In this document: positions 8,295-18,254 of the stretch, piece by piece
Numbering within the stretch: position 1 is the stretch's first letter
Layout of the letters: every line of letters begins with the position of its first letter
From: Solitalea lacus
GTDB taxonomy: Bacteria; Bacteroidota; Bacteroidia; Sphingobacteriales; Sphingobacteriaceae
Direction: 5' to 3'
NCBI RefSeq assembly: GCF_022014595.1
Contig: NZ_CP091740.1
Coordinates: forward strand, 3,088,200 to 3,152,199
Length of the DNA: 64,000 bases
The notes under the pieces: generated by a model
What the model was told of the DNA's origin: nothing
The model's input: only the letters and a program-made list of their open reading frames with translations
The model's database searches: none
Translations under genes and position numbers: made by a program

Positions 8295-10508
8295 ATGAAG
8301 GAATTGGTAATAGACCTTGAAGCCGAAAAGAACGAGATAATTAAACGATACAGAGCCCTTTTGCGAGCATGTAAGCCAACAATGCAAAAAGGCGATAAGC
8401 GAGAGATTCGTAAAGCATTCGATATGGCTTTAGAAAGTCATAAGGATATGCGACGTAAATCGGGCGAACCTTATATTTATCATCCTATTGCTGTAGCGCA
8501 AATTTGTGCTGAGGAAATCGGGTTGGGAACAACCTCTATTGTTTGTGCGTTACTACATGACACAGTAGAAGATACTCATATCACGCTTGAAGATCTTGAG
8601 CGCGAATTTGGTAAAAAGGTTGCCTCCATTATTGACGGTTTAACAAAAATTTCAGGAGTTTTTGATCAAACCAGTTCAATTCAGGCTGAGAATTTCAGGA
8701 AAATGTTATTAACCCTTGCTGATGATGTCCGGGTTATCTTGATAAAGCTTGCTGATCGCTTGCACAATATGCGTACTATGGAGCATATGCCTCGCGATAA
8801 GCAATTAAAAATCTCATCTGAAACTATTTATCTTTATGCTCCTTTAGCCCACCGCCTCGGTTTATATGTTATCAAATCTGAATTAGAAGATTTGGCAATG
8901 AAGTATACCGAAACAGCTACGTATAAGTTTATTGCCCAAAAGCTGGCAGAGCGTAAAACAGAACGCAATAAGTACATTAAAGAGTTTGTTGATCCAATAA
9001 AGACAGCACTAACTGATCAAGGATTGCATGCTGAGGTGTTGGGTCGTCCGAAGTCAATCCATTCTATTTGGAATAAGATGCGCACTAAAGGTGTGCCTTT
9101 TGAAGAAGTTTACGACTTGTTTGCAATCAGGGTAATTTTAGACAGTACACCTGAAGCTGAAAAAGCTGATTGCTGGAAAGCGTATTCAATTATTACCGAT
9201 TTATATTTACCTAACCCAGACCGTTTGAAGGACTGGATTTCAAGCCCTAAAAGTAACGGTTATGAATCATTGCATACCACTGTAATGGGGCCCAAAGGTC
9301 GTTGGGTTGAAATTCAAATCCGTACGCAACGAATGAATGAAATTGCCGAAAAAGGTTTTGCAGCTCACTGGAAATATAAAGAATCATCTAACGAAAGTGG
9401 ATTAGATCAATGGATTCAAAAGGTTAGGGAAACATTGAACAGTCCTGAATCTAACGCACTTGATTTTCTGGATGATTTTAAAATGAACCTTTTCTCTGAT
9501 GAGGTATTCGCCTTTACGCCAAAAGGTTCATTGATAAAACTTCCAAATGGTGCTACCGCCCTCGATTTTGCCTTTGAAATTCATACCGATGTTGGAAGTA
9601 AGTGTATTGGAGCCAAAGTAAATCACAAACTGGTTCCGTTAAGTTATAAAATTCAAAACGGGGATCAGGTAGAGATATTAACATCTCAAAAACAAGCCCC
9701 TAAAGAAGACTGGCTGAATATTGTGATTACGGCTAAAGCCAAATCAAAGATAAAATCACAATTAAAGGAAGAAAAAAGACGGATTGCCGATGATGGTAAA
9801 GAAATTTTAGAGCGAAAAATGAAATCGCTTAAAATTCCTTTCAACCATGATATGTTGCACAAAATAGCCAACCATTACCGGATCCACAGCATTCAGGATT
9901 TGTATTATAAAGTGGCAGTTGGAAAGTTTGATCAACATAATTTAAAGGAATTCCTTGATTCAGAGCGAATACCCGAAAACAAGCCTGTTGAAAAAATCGA
10001 AACTCAATCACTTGAAAATTATGTTAAGAGCATAAAGAAAAAAGTCGACGATACGTTGGTTATTGGTGACGATATGACAAAACTTGACTATAAACTGGCT
10101 CCATGTTGTAATCCGATTCCGGGAGATGATGTTTTTGGTTTTGTAACGGTAAACGACGGAATTAAAATTCATAGAACCAATTGCCCTAATGCGGTAAAAT
10201 TAATGTCGAAATTTGGCTATCGGATTGTAAAAGCACGTTGGACCAGTCAACAAGAAATTGCCTTTTTAGCCGGCATCCGTGTTCGTGGCATTGATGATGT
10301 TGGGGTTATCAACAATATTACCAAGGTAATCTCCAGTGATTTTAAAGTAAACATACGTTCTATTACAGTAGATAGTCACGACGGCATTTTTGAAGGGTCA
10401 ATTATGGTGTATGTCCATGATACCGACCATTTGCATAATTTGATTAAGCAATTAGGAGATGCAAAAGGGGTTTTAAGCGTATACCGCTTTGATAATATGC
10501 AATCATAA
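8295..10508 (+). CDS. rel: Bifunctional (p)ppGpp synthetase/hydrolase, RelA/SpoT family
   Basis: 737 residues. The N-terminal HD hydrolase domain is intact: YHP (His63), HDTVED (88-93) and LADRLHNMRT (Asp154). The synthetase domain follows (RPKSIHSIWNKM near 253, YDLFAIRVIL, SPKSNGYESLHTTV, WVEIQIRT). A TGS domain (DEVFAFTPKGSLIKLPNGATALDFAF) starts near residue 405, then a helical/zinc-finger region (CCNPIPGDDVFGF) and an ACT domain at the C-terminus. It makes and degrades the stringent-response alarmone. Conserved residues for both activities are visible, so a true bifunctional Rel is expected. Confidence 0.96.
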   Translation: MKELVIDLEAEKNEIIKRYRALLRACKPTMQKGDKREIRKAFDMALESHKDMRRKSGEPYIYHPIAVAQICAEEIGLGTTSIVCALLHDTVEDTHITLEDLEREFGKKVASIIDGLTKISGVFDQTSSIQAENFRKMLLTLADDVRVILIKLADRLHNMRTMEHMPRDKQLKISSETIYLYAPLAHRLGLYVIKSELEDLAMKYTETATYKFIAQKLAERKTERNKYIKEFVDPIKTALTDQGLHAEVLGRPKSIHSIWNKMRTKGVPFEEVYDLFAIRVILDSTPEAEKADCWKAYSIITDLYLPNPDRLKDWISSPKSNGYESLHTTVMGPKGRWVEIQIRTQRMNEIAEKGFAAHWKYKESSNESGLDQWIQKVRETLNSPESNALDFLDDFKMNLFSDEVFAFTPKGSLIKLPNGATALDFAFEIHTDVGSKCIGAKVNHKLVPLSYKIQNGDQVEILTSQKQAPKEDWLNIVITAKAKSKIKSQLKEEKRRIADDGKEILERKMKSLKIPFNHDMLHKIANHYRIHSIQDLYYKVAVGKFDQHNLKEFLDSERIPENKPVEKIETQSLENYVKSIKKKVDDTLVIGDDMTKLDYKLAPCCNPIPGDDVFGFVTVNDGIKIHRTNCPNAVKLMSKFGYRIVKARWTSQQEIAFLAGIRVRGIDDVGVINNITKVISSDFKVNIRSITVDSHDGIFEGSIMVYVHDTDHLHNLIKQLGDAKGVLSVYRFDNMQS

Positions 10509-10595
10509 TAAAACCTATACGGGTACCAAATTGAAATTACACAATACTTATTTTTAGTGTATTCATATCTGTTTAAGTGTTTTATTAACAAAAAA

Positions 10596-10627
10596 TTGAT
10601 TTTAATCGGATAAATACGATATTTTTG
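10596..10627 (+). promoter_or_regulatory. Promoter of fur
   Basis: TTG (10596-10598), a 21-base spacer and TATTTTTG (10620-10627) match the consensus; the start codon lies 20 bases further on. Confidence 0.65.
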
Positions 10628-10647
10628 ACCTGCTTTTAAAAAGTTTT

Positions 10648-11133
10648 ATGCCATCAACAGCTGAAATAACGCAAACCGTAAGGAAAATTTTTGAAGGATA
10701 TCTGGAAAAAAACAGCCTTCGTAAAACACCTGAGCGCTTTGCTATCCTAGAAGAAATCTATTCTCGTAATGATCACTTCGATGTGGAATCATTGTATATC
10801 CACATGAAAAACAAAAAATACCGGGTAAGTCGTGCTACTGTATATAATACTTTGGAGTTATTAGTATCATGTGATTTGGTTACCAAACATCAGTTTGGTA
10901 AAAACATGGCACAATTTGAAAAATCGTATGGTTATCGTCAGCACGACCATATTATTTGCCTTGACTGTGGTAAAGTAGTTGAGTTTTGTGACCCTCGAGT
11001 ACAACAAATTCAGGCAATGATGGGTGATTTATTAAAATTCGAAATCAAACATCACTCATTAAATCTCTATGGAGCTTGCACCCGTTTAAGAGACGGTGGA
11101 CATTGTGATTCATACGTAAATAAAATCGCTTAA
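10648..11133 (+). CDS. fur: Fur-family metal-responsive transcriptional repressor
   Basis: 161 residues. A winged-helix DNA-binding domain (about 15-90, including [15 protein letters not shown], the recognition helix) is followed by a dimerisation domain with the His-rich metal site [16 protein letters not shown] and a second Cys pair ([13 protein letters not shown]). The CxxC pairs indicate a structural zinc site. It could be Fur, Zur or PerR; the HDHIIC block and C-terminal Cys pair fit Fur best. It probably senses iron or another divalent metal. Confidence 0.88.
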   Translation: MPSTAEITQTVRKIFEGYLEKNSLRKTPERFAILEEIYSRNDHFDVESLYIHMKNKKYRVSRATVYNTLELLVSCDLVTKHQFGKNMAQFEKSYGYRQHDHIICLDCGKVVEFCDPRVQQIQAMMGDLLKFEIKHHSLNLYGACTRLRDGGHCDSYVNKIA

Positions 11134-11254
11134 TTTAAATCTGATTCATAGTTAACAGATCATTGTCATACAAAATGGTGAAATGTTGTTTATTACAACA
11201 ACAACCAAAATCTGTTAATTATCAACCATTAACTATATATAATTTCCAAAAACT

Positions 11255-12532
11255 ATGCGCGTAGATGTGTTATTGGGCCTGCAGTGGGGTGATGAGGGTA
11301 AAGGTAAAATTGTAGACGTACTGAGCCCTGAGTATGATTTAATTGCCCGCTTTCAAGGCGGACCAAATGCCGGTCATACCCTTGAATTTGATGGCAAAAA
11401 ATATGTATTAAATACTATTCCATCTGGAGTATTCAACCCACATACTCATAACTTAATTGGCAACGGCGTGGTAATCGATCCGATTATCATCAAACGCGAA
11501 ATTGAAAACTTACAGTCAAACGGTTACGATCCTATCAAAACTGGTAAATTAATGATTGCCCGCAAAGCTCATTTAATTTTGCCTACCCACCAATTGCTTG
11601 ATGCTGCTTACGAAAGCAACATGGGTGATAAAAAAATCGGATCCACTCTTAAAGGAATCGGTCCTACCTATACTGATAAAATTGGTCGTAAAGGTCTTCG
11701 TGTAGGCGATATAAGTTTGCCTGACTTTGACCAAAAATACCAACGCATAAAAGCTCAACATTTGGGCATTTTAGATCAATACAAGTTTGACTACAGTGAT
11801 TTACCAGAGCGCGAAGCCAAGTTCTTCGAAGCCGTTGAACTTTTAAAGCAAATACCTCAGGTTGATGCCGAGCATTTGGTGAATTCTTATTTGAAGGATG
11901 GCAAGAAAGTACTTGCAGAGGGTGCTCAAGGAACAATGTTGGATGTAGACTTCGGATCATATCCATACGTTACCTCGTCTAACACTACCACCGCCGGAGC
12001 TTGTACAGGCTTAGGAGTTGCACCAAATCGTATTGGCGAAGTTATCGGTATTTTTAAAGCTTACTGCACCCGTGTTGGAGGTGGTCCATTCCCAACTGAG
12101 CTTAATGATGAGACTGGTGAAGAATTACGTCGCATAGGCCATGAGTTTGGGGCTACAACAGGTCGCGCACGCCGTACTGGCTGGATTGACTTGCCAGCTT
12201 TAAAATATGCGATCATGCTGAACGGTGTTACCGAATTAGTAATGACCAAAGCTGATGTATTAAGTGGTTTTGAGAAAATATATGTTTGTACCCATTACGA
12301 CTATAATGGAGAGCAAATCAATTTCATGCCATATGACATCAATACCATTGCCGCTAAACCTGTATTAAAAGAGCTGGATGGATGGCATGAAGACTTAACC
12401 GGAATTACCAAACCTGAGCAAATTCCGGCTAAACTGAAAGCTTATATTGAATACTTGGAAAAAGAACTTGAAGTTCCAATTAAATACTTATCAGTTGGTC
12501 CTGACCGTGTTCAAACATTAATTTTGAAGTAA
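11255..12532 (+). CDS. purA: Adenylosuccinate synthetase
   Basis: 425 residues. The GTP-binding loop GLQWGDEGKGKIVD at residues 8-21 holds the catalytic Asp, GPNAGHT holds the catalytic His, and GTMLDVDFGSYPYVTSSNTT and TGRARRTGWIDL are family blocks. It joins IMP and aspartate using GTP, the first committed step to AMP. The IMP dehydrogenase gene for the GMP branch is in the same window (26996-28471). Full length, cytoplasmic. Confidence 0.97.
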   Translation: MRVDVLLGLQWGDEGKGKIVDVLSPEYDLIARFQGGPNAGHTLEFDGKKYVLNTIPSGVFNPHTHNLIGNGVVIDPIIIKREIENLQSNGYDPIKTGKLMIARKAHLILPTHQLLDAAYESNMGDKKIGSTLKGIGPTYTDKIGRKGLRVGDISLPDFDQKYQRIKAQHLGILDQYKFDYSDLPEREAKFFEAVELLKQIPQVDAEHLVNSYLKDGKKVLAEGAQGTMLDVDFGSYPYVTSSNTTTAGACTGLGVAPNRIGEVIGIFKAYCTRVGGGPFPTELNDETGEELRRIGHEFGATTGRARRTGWIDLPALKYAIMLNGVTELVMTKADVLSGFEKIYVCTHYDYNGEQINFMPYDINTIAAKPVLKELDGWHEDLTGITKPEQIPAKLKAYIEYLEKELEVPIKYLSVGPDRVQTLILK

Positions 12533-12595
12533 GAAAACTACCAGTAGTTTTTTAACAGAAAAACTACTGTTGCATCTTTCACATTTCAATATATT

Positions 12596-13876
12596 TTGAC
12601 TTTGTTTAACAAACAAGATATAATCCTATTTAAAGAGAAAGCCCTTCATTGGGCTTCTTCTTTTAATACCTGTTGTTATCTCGATTCAAATAATTATTCA
12701 GACGCCTATGGTTCATATGACACCCTCATTGCAATTGATGCAATTGAAGAGTTAAAAATGAATACTACAGGCGCATTTGAGGCCCTGTACGCCTTTCAAA
12801 AGAAAGCAGGCAGGAACATATTCGGATTTTTGACTTACGACCTTAAAAATGAGCTTGAGGACCTACAGTCAAACAATCCGGATTACCTACATTTTCCTAT
12901 ACTTTACTTTTTTATTCCCCGCATTGAAATCCGGATTAAAGGACAACGGGTTGAGATTATTACCAATGATCCGCAATTAACTATTCACAACATTCTAGAA
13001 CAGATTGAAAATATAATACCTCAAAGGTTGGAGGGCTTAAAGCATGAAATCAATATTCAATCAAGAATCAGTCGTGAGCATTATATTCAAAAAGTAGCCA
13101 AAGTCATTGAGCATATTAATCGTGGAGATATCTATGAGATGAATCTTTGCCAGGAGTTTTATGCTGAAAACTGCCAGATTAATCCACTGCAAATCTGGAA
13201 AAAACTTAATGGGTTGTCTCCTACTCCTTTTGCCTCATTCTTCAAACACAATGAACACTACATTCTTTGTGCTTCGCCAGAAAGATACCTCCAAAAAAAA
13301 GGAACTCAACTAATATCGCAGCCGATAAAAGGAACTGCTCGTCGCAGCGAGGACAGTTTGAAGGATGAGATGATAAAACTGCAACTCTACAATGATCCTA
13401 AGGAACGTGCAGAAAACGTTATGATCGTTGATTTAGTACGAAATGATCTTACTCGTTGTGCTGAACCAGCAAGTGTGAAGACGGAAGAACTGTTTGGCAT
13501 ATATAGTTTCAAACAAGTACATCAAATGATATCCACAGTTTCGGCCACTATAAATCATAAACTCAATTTTATAGATGCACTTAAGTGCACCTATCCGATG
13601 GGATCAATGACTGGCGCACCTAAAATAAGGGCAATGCAACTGATAGAAAAGTATGAGGAGAGCTTGCGTGGGGTGTATTCAGGATCTATAGGTTACATAA
13701 CTACTGAAGGTGATTTCGATTTTAATGTAGTGATTAGAAGTATACTTTACAATTCCTTAAACAGTTATCTATCTTACCATGTTGGCGGAGCAATTACGGG
13801 CCAATCAATAGCGGAGAAAGAATACGATGAATGTTTGCTAAAAGCCCAAGCAATAAAGTTGGCGCTGGAATCTTAG
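12596..13876 (+). CDS. pabB: Aminodeoxychorismate synthase component I
   Basis: 426 residues of the chorismate-utilising family. The lysine of SQPIKGTARR marks aminodeoxychorismate synthase rather than anthranilate synthase. ENVMIVDLVRNDLTR and YPMGSMTGAPKIRAM are the metal/chorismate blocks. It aminates chorismate towards p-aminobenzoate and folate. The frame begins with TTG at 12596 (the next ATG is 53 residues in and would lose conserved sequence such as CYLDSNNY), so a TTG start is accepted. No glutaminase component lies nearby. Confidence 0.88.
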   Translation: MTLFNKQDIILFKEKALHWASSFNTCCYLDSNNYSDAYGSYDTLIAIDAIEELKMNTTGAFEALYAFQKKAGRNIFGFLTYDLKNELEDLQSNNPDYLHFPILYFFIPRIEIRIKGQRVEIITNDPQLTIHNILEQIENIIPQRLEGLKHEINIQSRISREHYIQKVAKVIEHINRGDIYEMNLCQEFYAENCQINPLQIWKKLNGLSPTPFASFFKHNEHYILCASPERYLQKKGTQLISQPIKGTARRSEDSLKDEMIKLQLYNDPKERAENVMIVDLVRNDLTRCAEPASVKTEELFGIYSFKQVHQMISTVSATINHKLNFIDALKCTYPMGSMTGAPKIRAMQLIEKYEESLRGVYSGSIGYITTEGDFDFNVVIRSILYNSLNSYLSYHVGGAITGQSIAEKEYDECLLKAQAIKLALES

Positions 13877-13991
13877 AATCAGATTGTATCGTCAGTATCA
13901 CGCAAAAAATTAGCACTATTTACCAAAAGGACCTTTTTTATTCTTAACTTTTAGCCGTCTTCAATATCAAAATTTAACTCCTCTCTCACTT

Positions 13992-15338
13992 TTGATATCT
14001 GATAATATGCTATTCAAAGTTCAAAGAATTCTTTTGAGTTTAAGTGGCAGCAAGCAGAACTTCAGCCTTGAGCACAGAATGTTCAATTTAGCTTGTTTGA
14101 TTAATATTTTTCTTGCCATTTTCAGCATTCTTGTTGGCAGTAATATTAAACCCTTTTCTACAGCTTCAATCATAATAATCGTAGCTATCGCTTTATTGAT
14201 TATTTTCTATTATTTATCAAGGTTTAAACATCAATTTAAATGGACAAGTCGTTTTTTTGGTGTTACGATATTCATCTTTAACCTCTTTATTTGGTTTCTA
14301 GCCGCCGGAAGCCAAGGTCCTGCTGTGTTCTATTTATTTTTTACAGTTATATTATTACTTGTAATTACGCATCCCAAATATCATATCCCTATTTTTCTAT
14401 CCTGTTTAGCTCTAGGCATATTCATTTATATAATTGAATATCGCAACCCTTGGCTGGTTATTGGCTACCCTAGCATCATATCAAAATATCTTCATCAAAT
14501 AATTATTTATACCCTTATTCTCATGGCCATATTTATTCTAATCTATTTCTTTAGAATTAATTATGATTATGAACGATTTATGGCTATTAAGAAAAAGGAG
14601 TCTGTAACAAATCAAAATGCAATCATTAGTGAGCAATATAAAAATCTAGAAAAAAGAGATCTGATAAAGATTAAAGTATTTTCCATTATTTCACACGATT
14701 TGCGGGGACCATTAAATTCATTACGAAGTCTTTTGGATTTACTCGATGAAAAATTAATCACACAAGTTGAATTTTCTGAGCTATCTCAGCAATTGACAGA
14801 CAGGGTAGACCAAAATCTCGAAATGCTGGATAATTTACTTTATTGGTCAAATACTCAAATGCAGGGATTAGAAATTGCCCCTACGAAAACGAATATTCAT
14901 CATTTAATTGAAGAGTTTATTCAGTTATTTAAAGGTGAGACAGAAAAAAAACATTTAAAATTAGTTAATCAAATGCCTAAAGAAAGCAATGCCTTTGCTG
15001 ATATTAACATGTTGAAAGTAGTAATTCGGAACTTAATTTCTAATGCTATAAAATTTACCCCCAGAAATGGCACAATAAGTTTTTCATCACAGATAGCAGA
15101 CAAAAAAATTATTGTCTCCATACATGATTCCGGAGTGGGAATAAAAAAAGAGCATCTTGACAAAATCTTTAACATTGGACATGCAACCACTCTCGGCACT
15201 GAAAATGAAATAGGAACTGGATTGGGACTGATTCTGTCGAAAGACTTCGTAGAGAGAAATGGTGGAACAATTTGGGTGGAAAGTGAAGAGAATAAAGGAA
15301 GCAACTTTTGCTTTTCATTACCCTTAAATGAAGCTTAA
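13992..15338 (+). CDS. Membrane sensor histidine kinase 1
   Basis: 448 residues. About six hydrophobic segments occupy residues 25-195, then a short coiled linker (NQNAIISEQYKNLEKRDLIK), a HisKA box FSIISHDLRGPLNS with phospho-acceptor His235, and a HATPase domain with N-box NLISNAIKFTP, G1 DSGVGI and G2 GTGLGL. No PAS, HAMP or receiver domain is seen. The sequence LEHRMFNLA before the first membrane segment is typical of this Bacteroidota kinase type. A paralogue follows 9 bases downstream; no response regulator is adjacent. Confidence 0.92.
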   Translation: MISDNMLFKVQRILLSLSGSKQNFSLEHRMFNLACLINIFLAIFSILVGSNIKPFSTASIIIIVAIALLIIFYYLSRFKHQFKWTSRFFGVTIFIFNLFIWFLAAGSQGPAVFYLFFTVILLLVITHPKYHIPIFLSCLALGIFIYIIEYRNPWLVIGYPSIISKYLHQIIIYTLILMAIFILIYFFRINYDYERFMAIKKKESVTNQNAIISEQYKNLEKRDLIKIKVFSIISHDLRGPLNSLRSLLDLLDEKLITQVEFSELSQQLTDRVDQNLEMLDNLLYWSNTQMQGLEIAPTKTNIHHLIEEFIQLFKGETEKKHLKLVNQMPKESNAFADINMLKVVIRNLISNAIKFTPRNGTISFSSQIADKKIIVSIHDSGVGIKKEHLDKIFNIGHATTLGTENEIGTGLGLILSKDFVERNGGTIWVESEENKGSNFCFSLPLNEA

Positions 15339-15347
15339 CTTAATAAG

Positions 15348-16673
15348 ATGCCTAGAATTAACTTTCATAAAGTTCTTAATATGTTTATGGGGGATCCTGA
15401 AAGAGTCCCCCTTGAACATAGAGTATTGAACTTGGCATTTTTTACAAATATCGCATATACCATTTCTTACATTTTTATTGATCCAAGTTATTTTTCTAGT
15501 GAAAATCTGTACATATCATTGACTTACAATGGCATTGTTTACTACATCTCCCGTTTCCTGTATCAATACAAAATCTCAGTTTTCATCTTCATATTTAACT
15601 CAATTTTCTTCAACACAATAGGATGGTTTTATGGAGGCATCTCGAGTCCTATACTATTAGGTTTACTCTCAAACTATGTATTCCTTTTGCTTATTGCAGA
15701 TTTTAAATACTACAAGTACATTTTCTTAGGAACATTTCTTCATGGAATTATTCTGTACGCCATAAACTACTATTCTCCAAATTCATTCACACCCTATTCA
15801 ACTGAGAGAGAACGACTTAGCGACATAATTAACACTTATATCTCAGAGATTTTTTCCGGATTCGCTTATATATCATTTTATATCATTAGTTATAGGATAG
15901 AACAGCGAAAAACCTATCTACTCAAAAAAGAAATCAGTAATCAGAATAAACTAATTAGTAGGCAATATAAAACCTTAGAAAATCAGGATTTAATAAAGGC
16001 CAAGATCTTTTCAATAATCTCTCATGATTTGCGAGGGCCACTAACTTCATTTAAAGGCTTGTTGAATTTGTTTAAGGAGCAACTTATTAATGCAAAAGAC
16101 TTTACTATTTATTCTAATGAACTAAAAAGTCAGATAGATCAAAACATGAAGCTTTTGGGTAATTTGTTATACTGGTCCAATACCCAAATGCTGGGTCAAC
16201 AGGTTAATCCAACAACAATTGATCTTCACGCCTTAATTGATGAATCAATTGAACTTTTTAAACCCGAAGCAAGCAATAAGAATATTGAATTAATTAATTC
16301 CGTTTCGAAACAAGCCGTTGCTATCGCCGATTTCAACATGATAAAAACAGTGGTAAGGAACCTGCTTTCGAACTCTATTAAATTTACCAATAGAAAAGGA
16401 ACAATCACCTTCTCTTCAAATTCTAAGAAACAAAAAATTGTTATCTCAGTAAATGATACAGGAATTGGAATACAGAAAGATAAACTGAATAAGTTATTCA
16501 GTTTAGATCATTTTTCTACAAAAGGAACTGAAAATGAATCGGGCACAGGCCTAGGTTTAATTTTATCGAAGGACTTCGTGGAGCGCAATAATGGAAAATT
16601 ATGGGTAGAGAATAATGGCGACCAAGGCACTATTTTTAGCTTTTCTTTACCGAGCATGGCTAATAACGAATGA
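15348..16673 (+). CDS. Membrane sensor histidine kinase 2 (tandem paralogue)
   Basis: 441 residues with the same plan as the upstream kinase: LEHRVLNLA motif, about six membrane segments, linker NQNKLISRQYKTLENQDLIK, HisKA box FSIISHDLRGPLTS (His226), N-box NLLSNSIKFTN, G1 DTGIGI and G2 GTGLGL. The cytoplasmic halves are very similar while the membrane sensor halves differ, so the two probably read different cues and share output. All catalytic boxes are intact. The 9-base gap points to one transcript ended by the terminator at 16682. Confidence 0.92.
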   Translation: MPRINFHKVLNMFMGDPERVPLEHRVLNLAFFTNIAYTISYIFIDPSYFSSENLYISLTYNGIVYYISRFLYQYKISVFIFIFNSIFFNTIGWFYGGISSPILLGLLSNYVFLLLIADFKYYKYIFLGTFLHGIILYAINYYSPNSFTPYSTERERLSDIINTYISEIFSGFAYISFYIISYRIEQRKTYLLKKEISNQNKLISRQYKTLENQDLIKAKIFSIISHDLRGPLTSFKGLLNLFKEQLINAKDFTIYSNELKSQIDQNMKLLGNLLYWSNTQMLGQQVNPTTIDLHALIDESIELFKPEASNKNIELINSVSKQAVAIADFNMIKTVVRNLLSNSIKFTNRKGTITFSSNSKKQKIVISVNDTGIGIQKDKLNKLFSLDHFSTKGTENESGTGLGLILSKDFVERNNGKLWVENNGDQGTIFSFSLPSMANNE

Positions 16674-16681
16674 CCTAAATC

Positions 16682-16717
16682 AAAAAGCGCGTAGTTAATT
16701 TAACATACGCGCTTTTT
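16682..16717. terminator. Bidirectional terminator between kinase 2 and the M48 gene
   Basis: A perfect 12-bp stem (16682-16693 with 16706-16717, AAAAAGCGCGTA and its complement) with an A tract on one side and a T tract on the other lies between convergent genes. Confidence 0.88.
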
Positions 16718-16737
16718 GATTCTTTATTTAAATGAAA

Positions 16738-17538
16738 CTATTTCTGATTATAATATCCTAAAGCTTCTGGCAAATATTTCTGAATACCTGAAATACGGGT
16801 TTCATCACTTGGGTGCGTACTTAAAAACTCAGGTGGTTTTTGCTGAGTTTTAGCGGACGCTGACATTCGTTGCCAAAAATCAACAGCTTTACGCGGATCG
16901 TAACCGGCAATAGCCATAAAAGTTAAGCCTAATCGATCAGCCTCAGATTCCTGATTTCGACCGTATTTCAATAAAGCCAATGGAGCACCTACCCCATAAA
17001 GCTCATTAAAAATTTGTTGGTTTTGAGAGCTGCTTGAAGTGGCAACATTGCCAACAACTGCACCCATTTGAGCAGCCATTTGTTGTGACATACGCTCAGC
17101 GCCATGACGGGCAATAGCATGCGCGATTTCATGTCCCATCACTGTGGCAAGGCCTGTTTCATCCTTTGTAACCGGTAAAATACCGGTATAAACCACAATT
17201 TTTCCTCCTGGCATACACCAAGCATTCAGCTCTTTGCTTTCAACAAGATTCACCTCCCATTTATAATCTTTTATCTGTTGGCTATAACCCTTTTGATTCA
17301 TAAAAACCTTAACAGCATTAATAAGATTATCACCTACTTTTTTAACAAAAACAGTTTGTTTATCAGAGGCTGGAACCACTTTATTTTCCTTTAAAAATTC
17401 AGCATAGCTAGCTTGTGCTAATGAGAGCATTTGCCCTTCATCAACTAAACTAAGCTGGCTCCTTCCTGTAAGTGGCACCTTAGAGCAAGCTTCAAACAAT
17501 AAGAAAGCAGCTGCTAGAAATACAATTTTCAACTTCAT
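16738..17538 (-). CDS. M48-family metalloprotease lipoprotein
   Basis: 266 residues from the ATG at 17538. An upstream in-frame TTG at 17550 is less likely because the ATG begins the lipoprotein signal MKLKIVFLAAAFLLFEACSK, with lipid-bearing Cys18. The zinc site is GHEIAHAIARHGAE (HExxH), and ESEADRLG gives the third ligand. Members such as LoiP/BepA-type lipoproteins act in envelope quality control. The gene starts 9 bases after plsY, so it is likely in one operon with it. Confidence 0.88.
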   Translation of the reverse strand: MKLKIVFLAAAFLLFEACSKVPLTGRSQLSLVDEGQMLSLAQASYAEFLKENKVVPASDKQTVFVKKVGDNLINAVKVFMNQKGYSQQIKDYKWEVNLVESKELNAWCMPGGKIVVYTGILPVTKDETGLATVMGHEIAHAIARHGAERMSQQMAAQMGAVVGNVATSSSSQNQQIFNELYGVGAPLALLKYGRNQESEADRLGLTFMAIAGYDPRKAVDFWQRMSASAKTQQKPPEFLSTHPSDETRISGIQKYLPEALGYYNQK

Positions 17539-17546
17539 GGCAAATA

Positions 17547-18188
17547 TCAATTTTGAGATTTTCTTTTAAAGAGATAAGATTTACTCTCTTTCCCTTTAAG
17601 TAAGCGTTCAATATTTTTCTGATGAGTAACCAAAACTAAAACAGCTACACATACACCAAACAAAATTACTGACTTATTTCCCACATGAAAAGCAAAAATC
17701 ATTAAAACTGGATACGAAAAGCTGGCCACCATTGAGCCTAATGACACGTAGTGGCTGAATATCAGTATAACTAAAAAAATAAGGCAGCAAATTAATGCAG
17801 CCTGTAAATGTATGGCAAGTACCATACCGAACAAGGTCGCAATACCTTTTCCGCCTCTGAACCCTGCAAACACAGGAAAAATATGCCCCACTATGGCAAT
17901 AATTCCTAAGGAAAGCTGAAAATTAGCAAACTGAATAGAGTCCGGATTATAATTTGAGAACCAATGAGCCAGGAAGCAAGCCAACCAACCTTTAAATACA
18001 TCAATAAGCATCACCGGAATTCCGGCCTTTTTACCTAAAATCCGAAAGGTATTGGTAGCTCCAGCATTACCACTTCCATACTCACGAACGTCAATACCGT
18101 AAAATATCTGACCAACCCACACTGCCGTAGGAACTGATCCAATCAAATAAGCTAAAAAAAGAGCGATTAACGATTGAGTTGATATCAT
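17547..18188 (-). CDS. plsY: Glycerol-3-phosphate acyltransferase PlsY
   Basis: 213 residues, multi-pass membrane protein. GSVPTAVWVGQIFYGIDVREYGSGNAGATNTFR (about 17-50) holds the SGNxGATN motif, FKGWLA follows, and FRGGKGIATLFG near residue 108 is the second active-site loop. It transfers acyl from acyl-phosphate to glycerol-3-phosphate, starting phospholipid synthesis. Full length for the family. Confidence 0.95.
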   Translation of the reverse strand: MISTQSLIALFLAYLIGSVPTAVWVGQIFYGIDVREYGSGNAGATNTFRILGKKAGIPVMLIDVFKGWLACFLAHWFSNYNPDSIQFANFQLSLGIIAIVGHIFPVFAGFRGGKGIATLFGMVLAIHLQAALICCLIFLVILIFSHYVSLGSMVASFSYPVLMIFAFHVGNKSVILFGVCVAVLVLVTHQKNIERLLKGKESKSYLFKRKSQN

Positions 18189-18254
18189 CAGAATCGTTTT
18201 CTATTCAAGTAAATTAATTAAAAATATTAAAAAACGTTGAGAGCGACAATTAAA

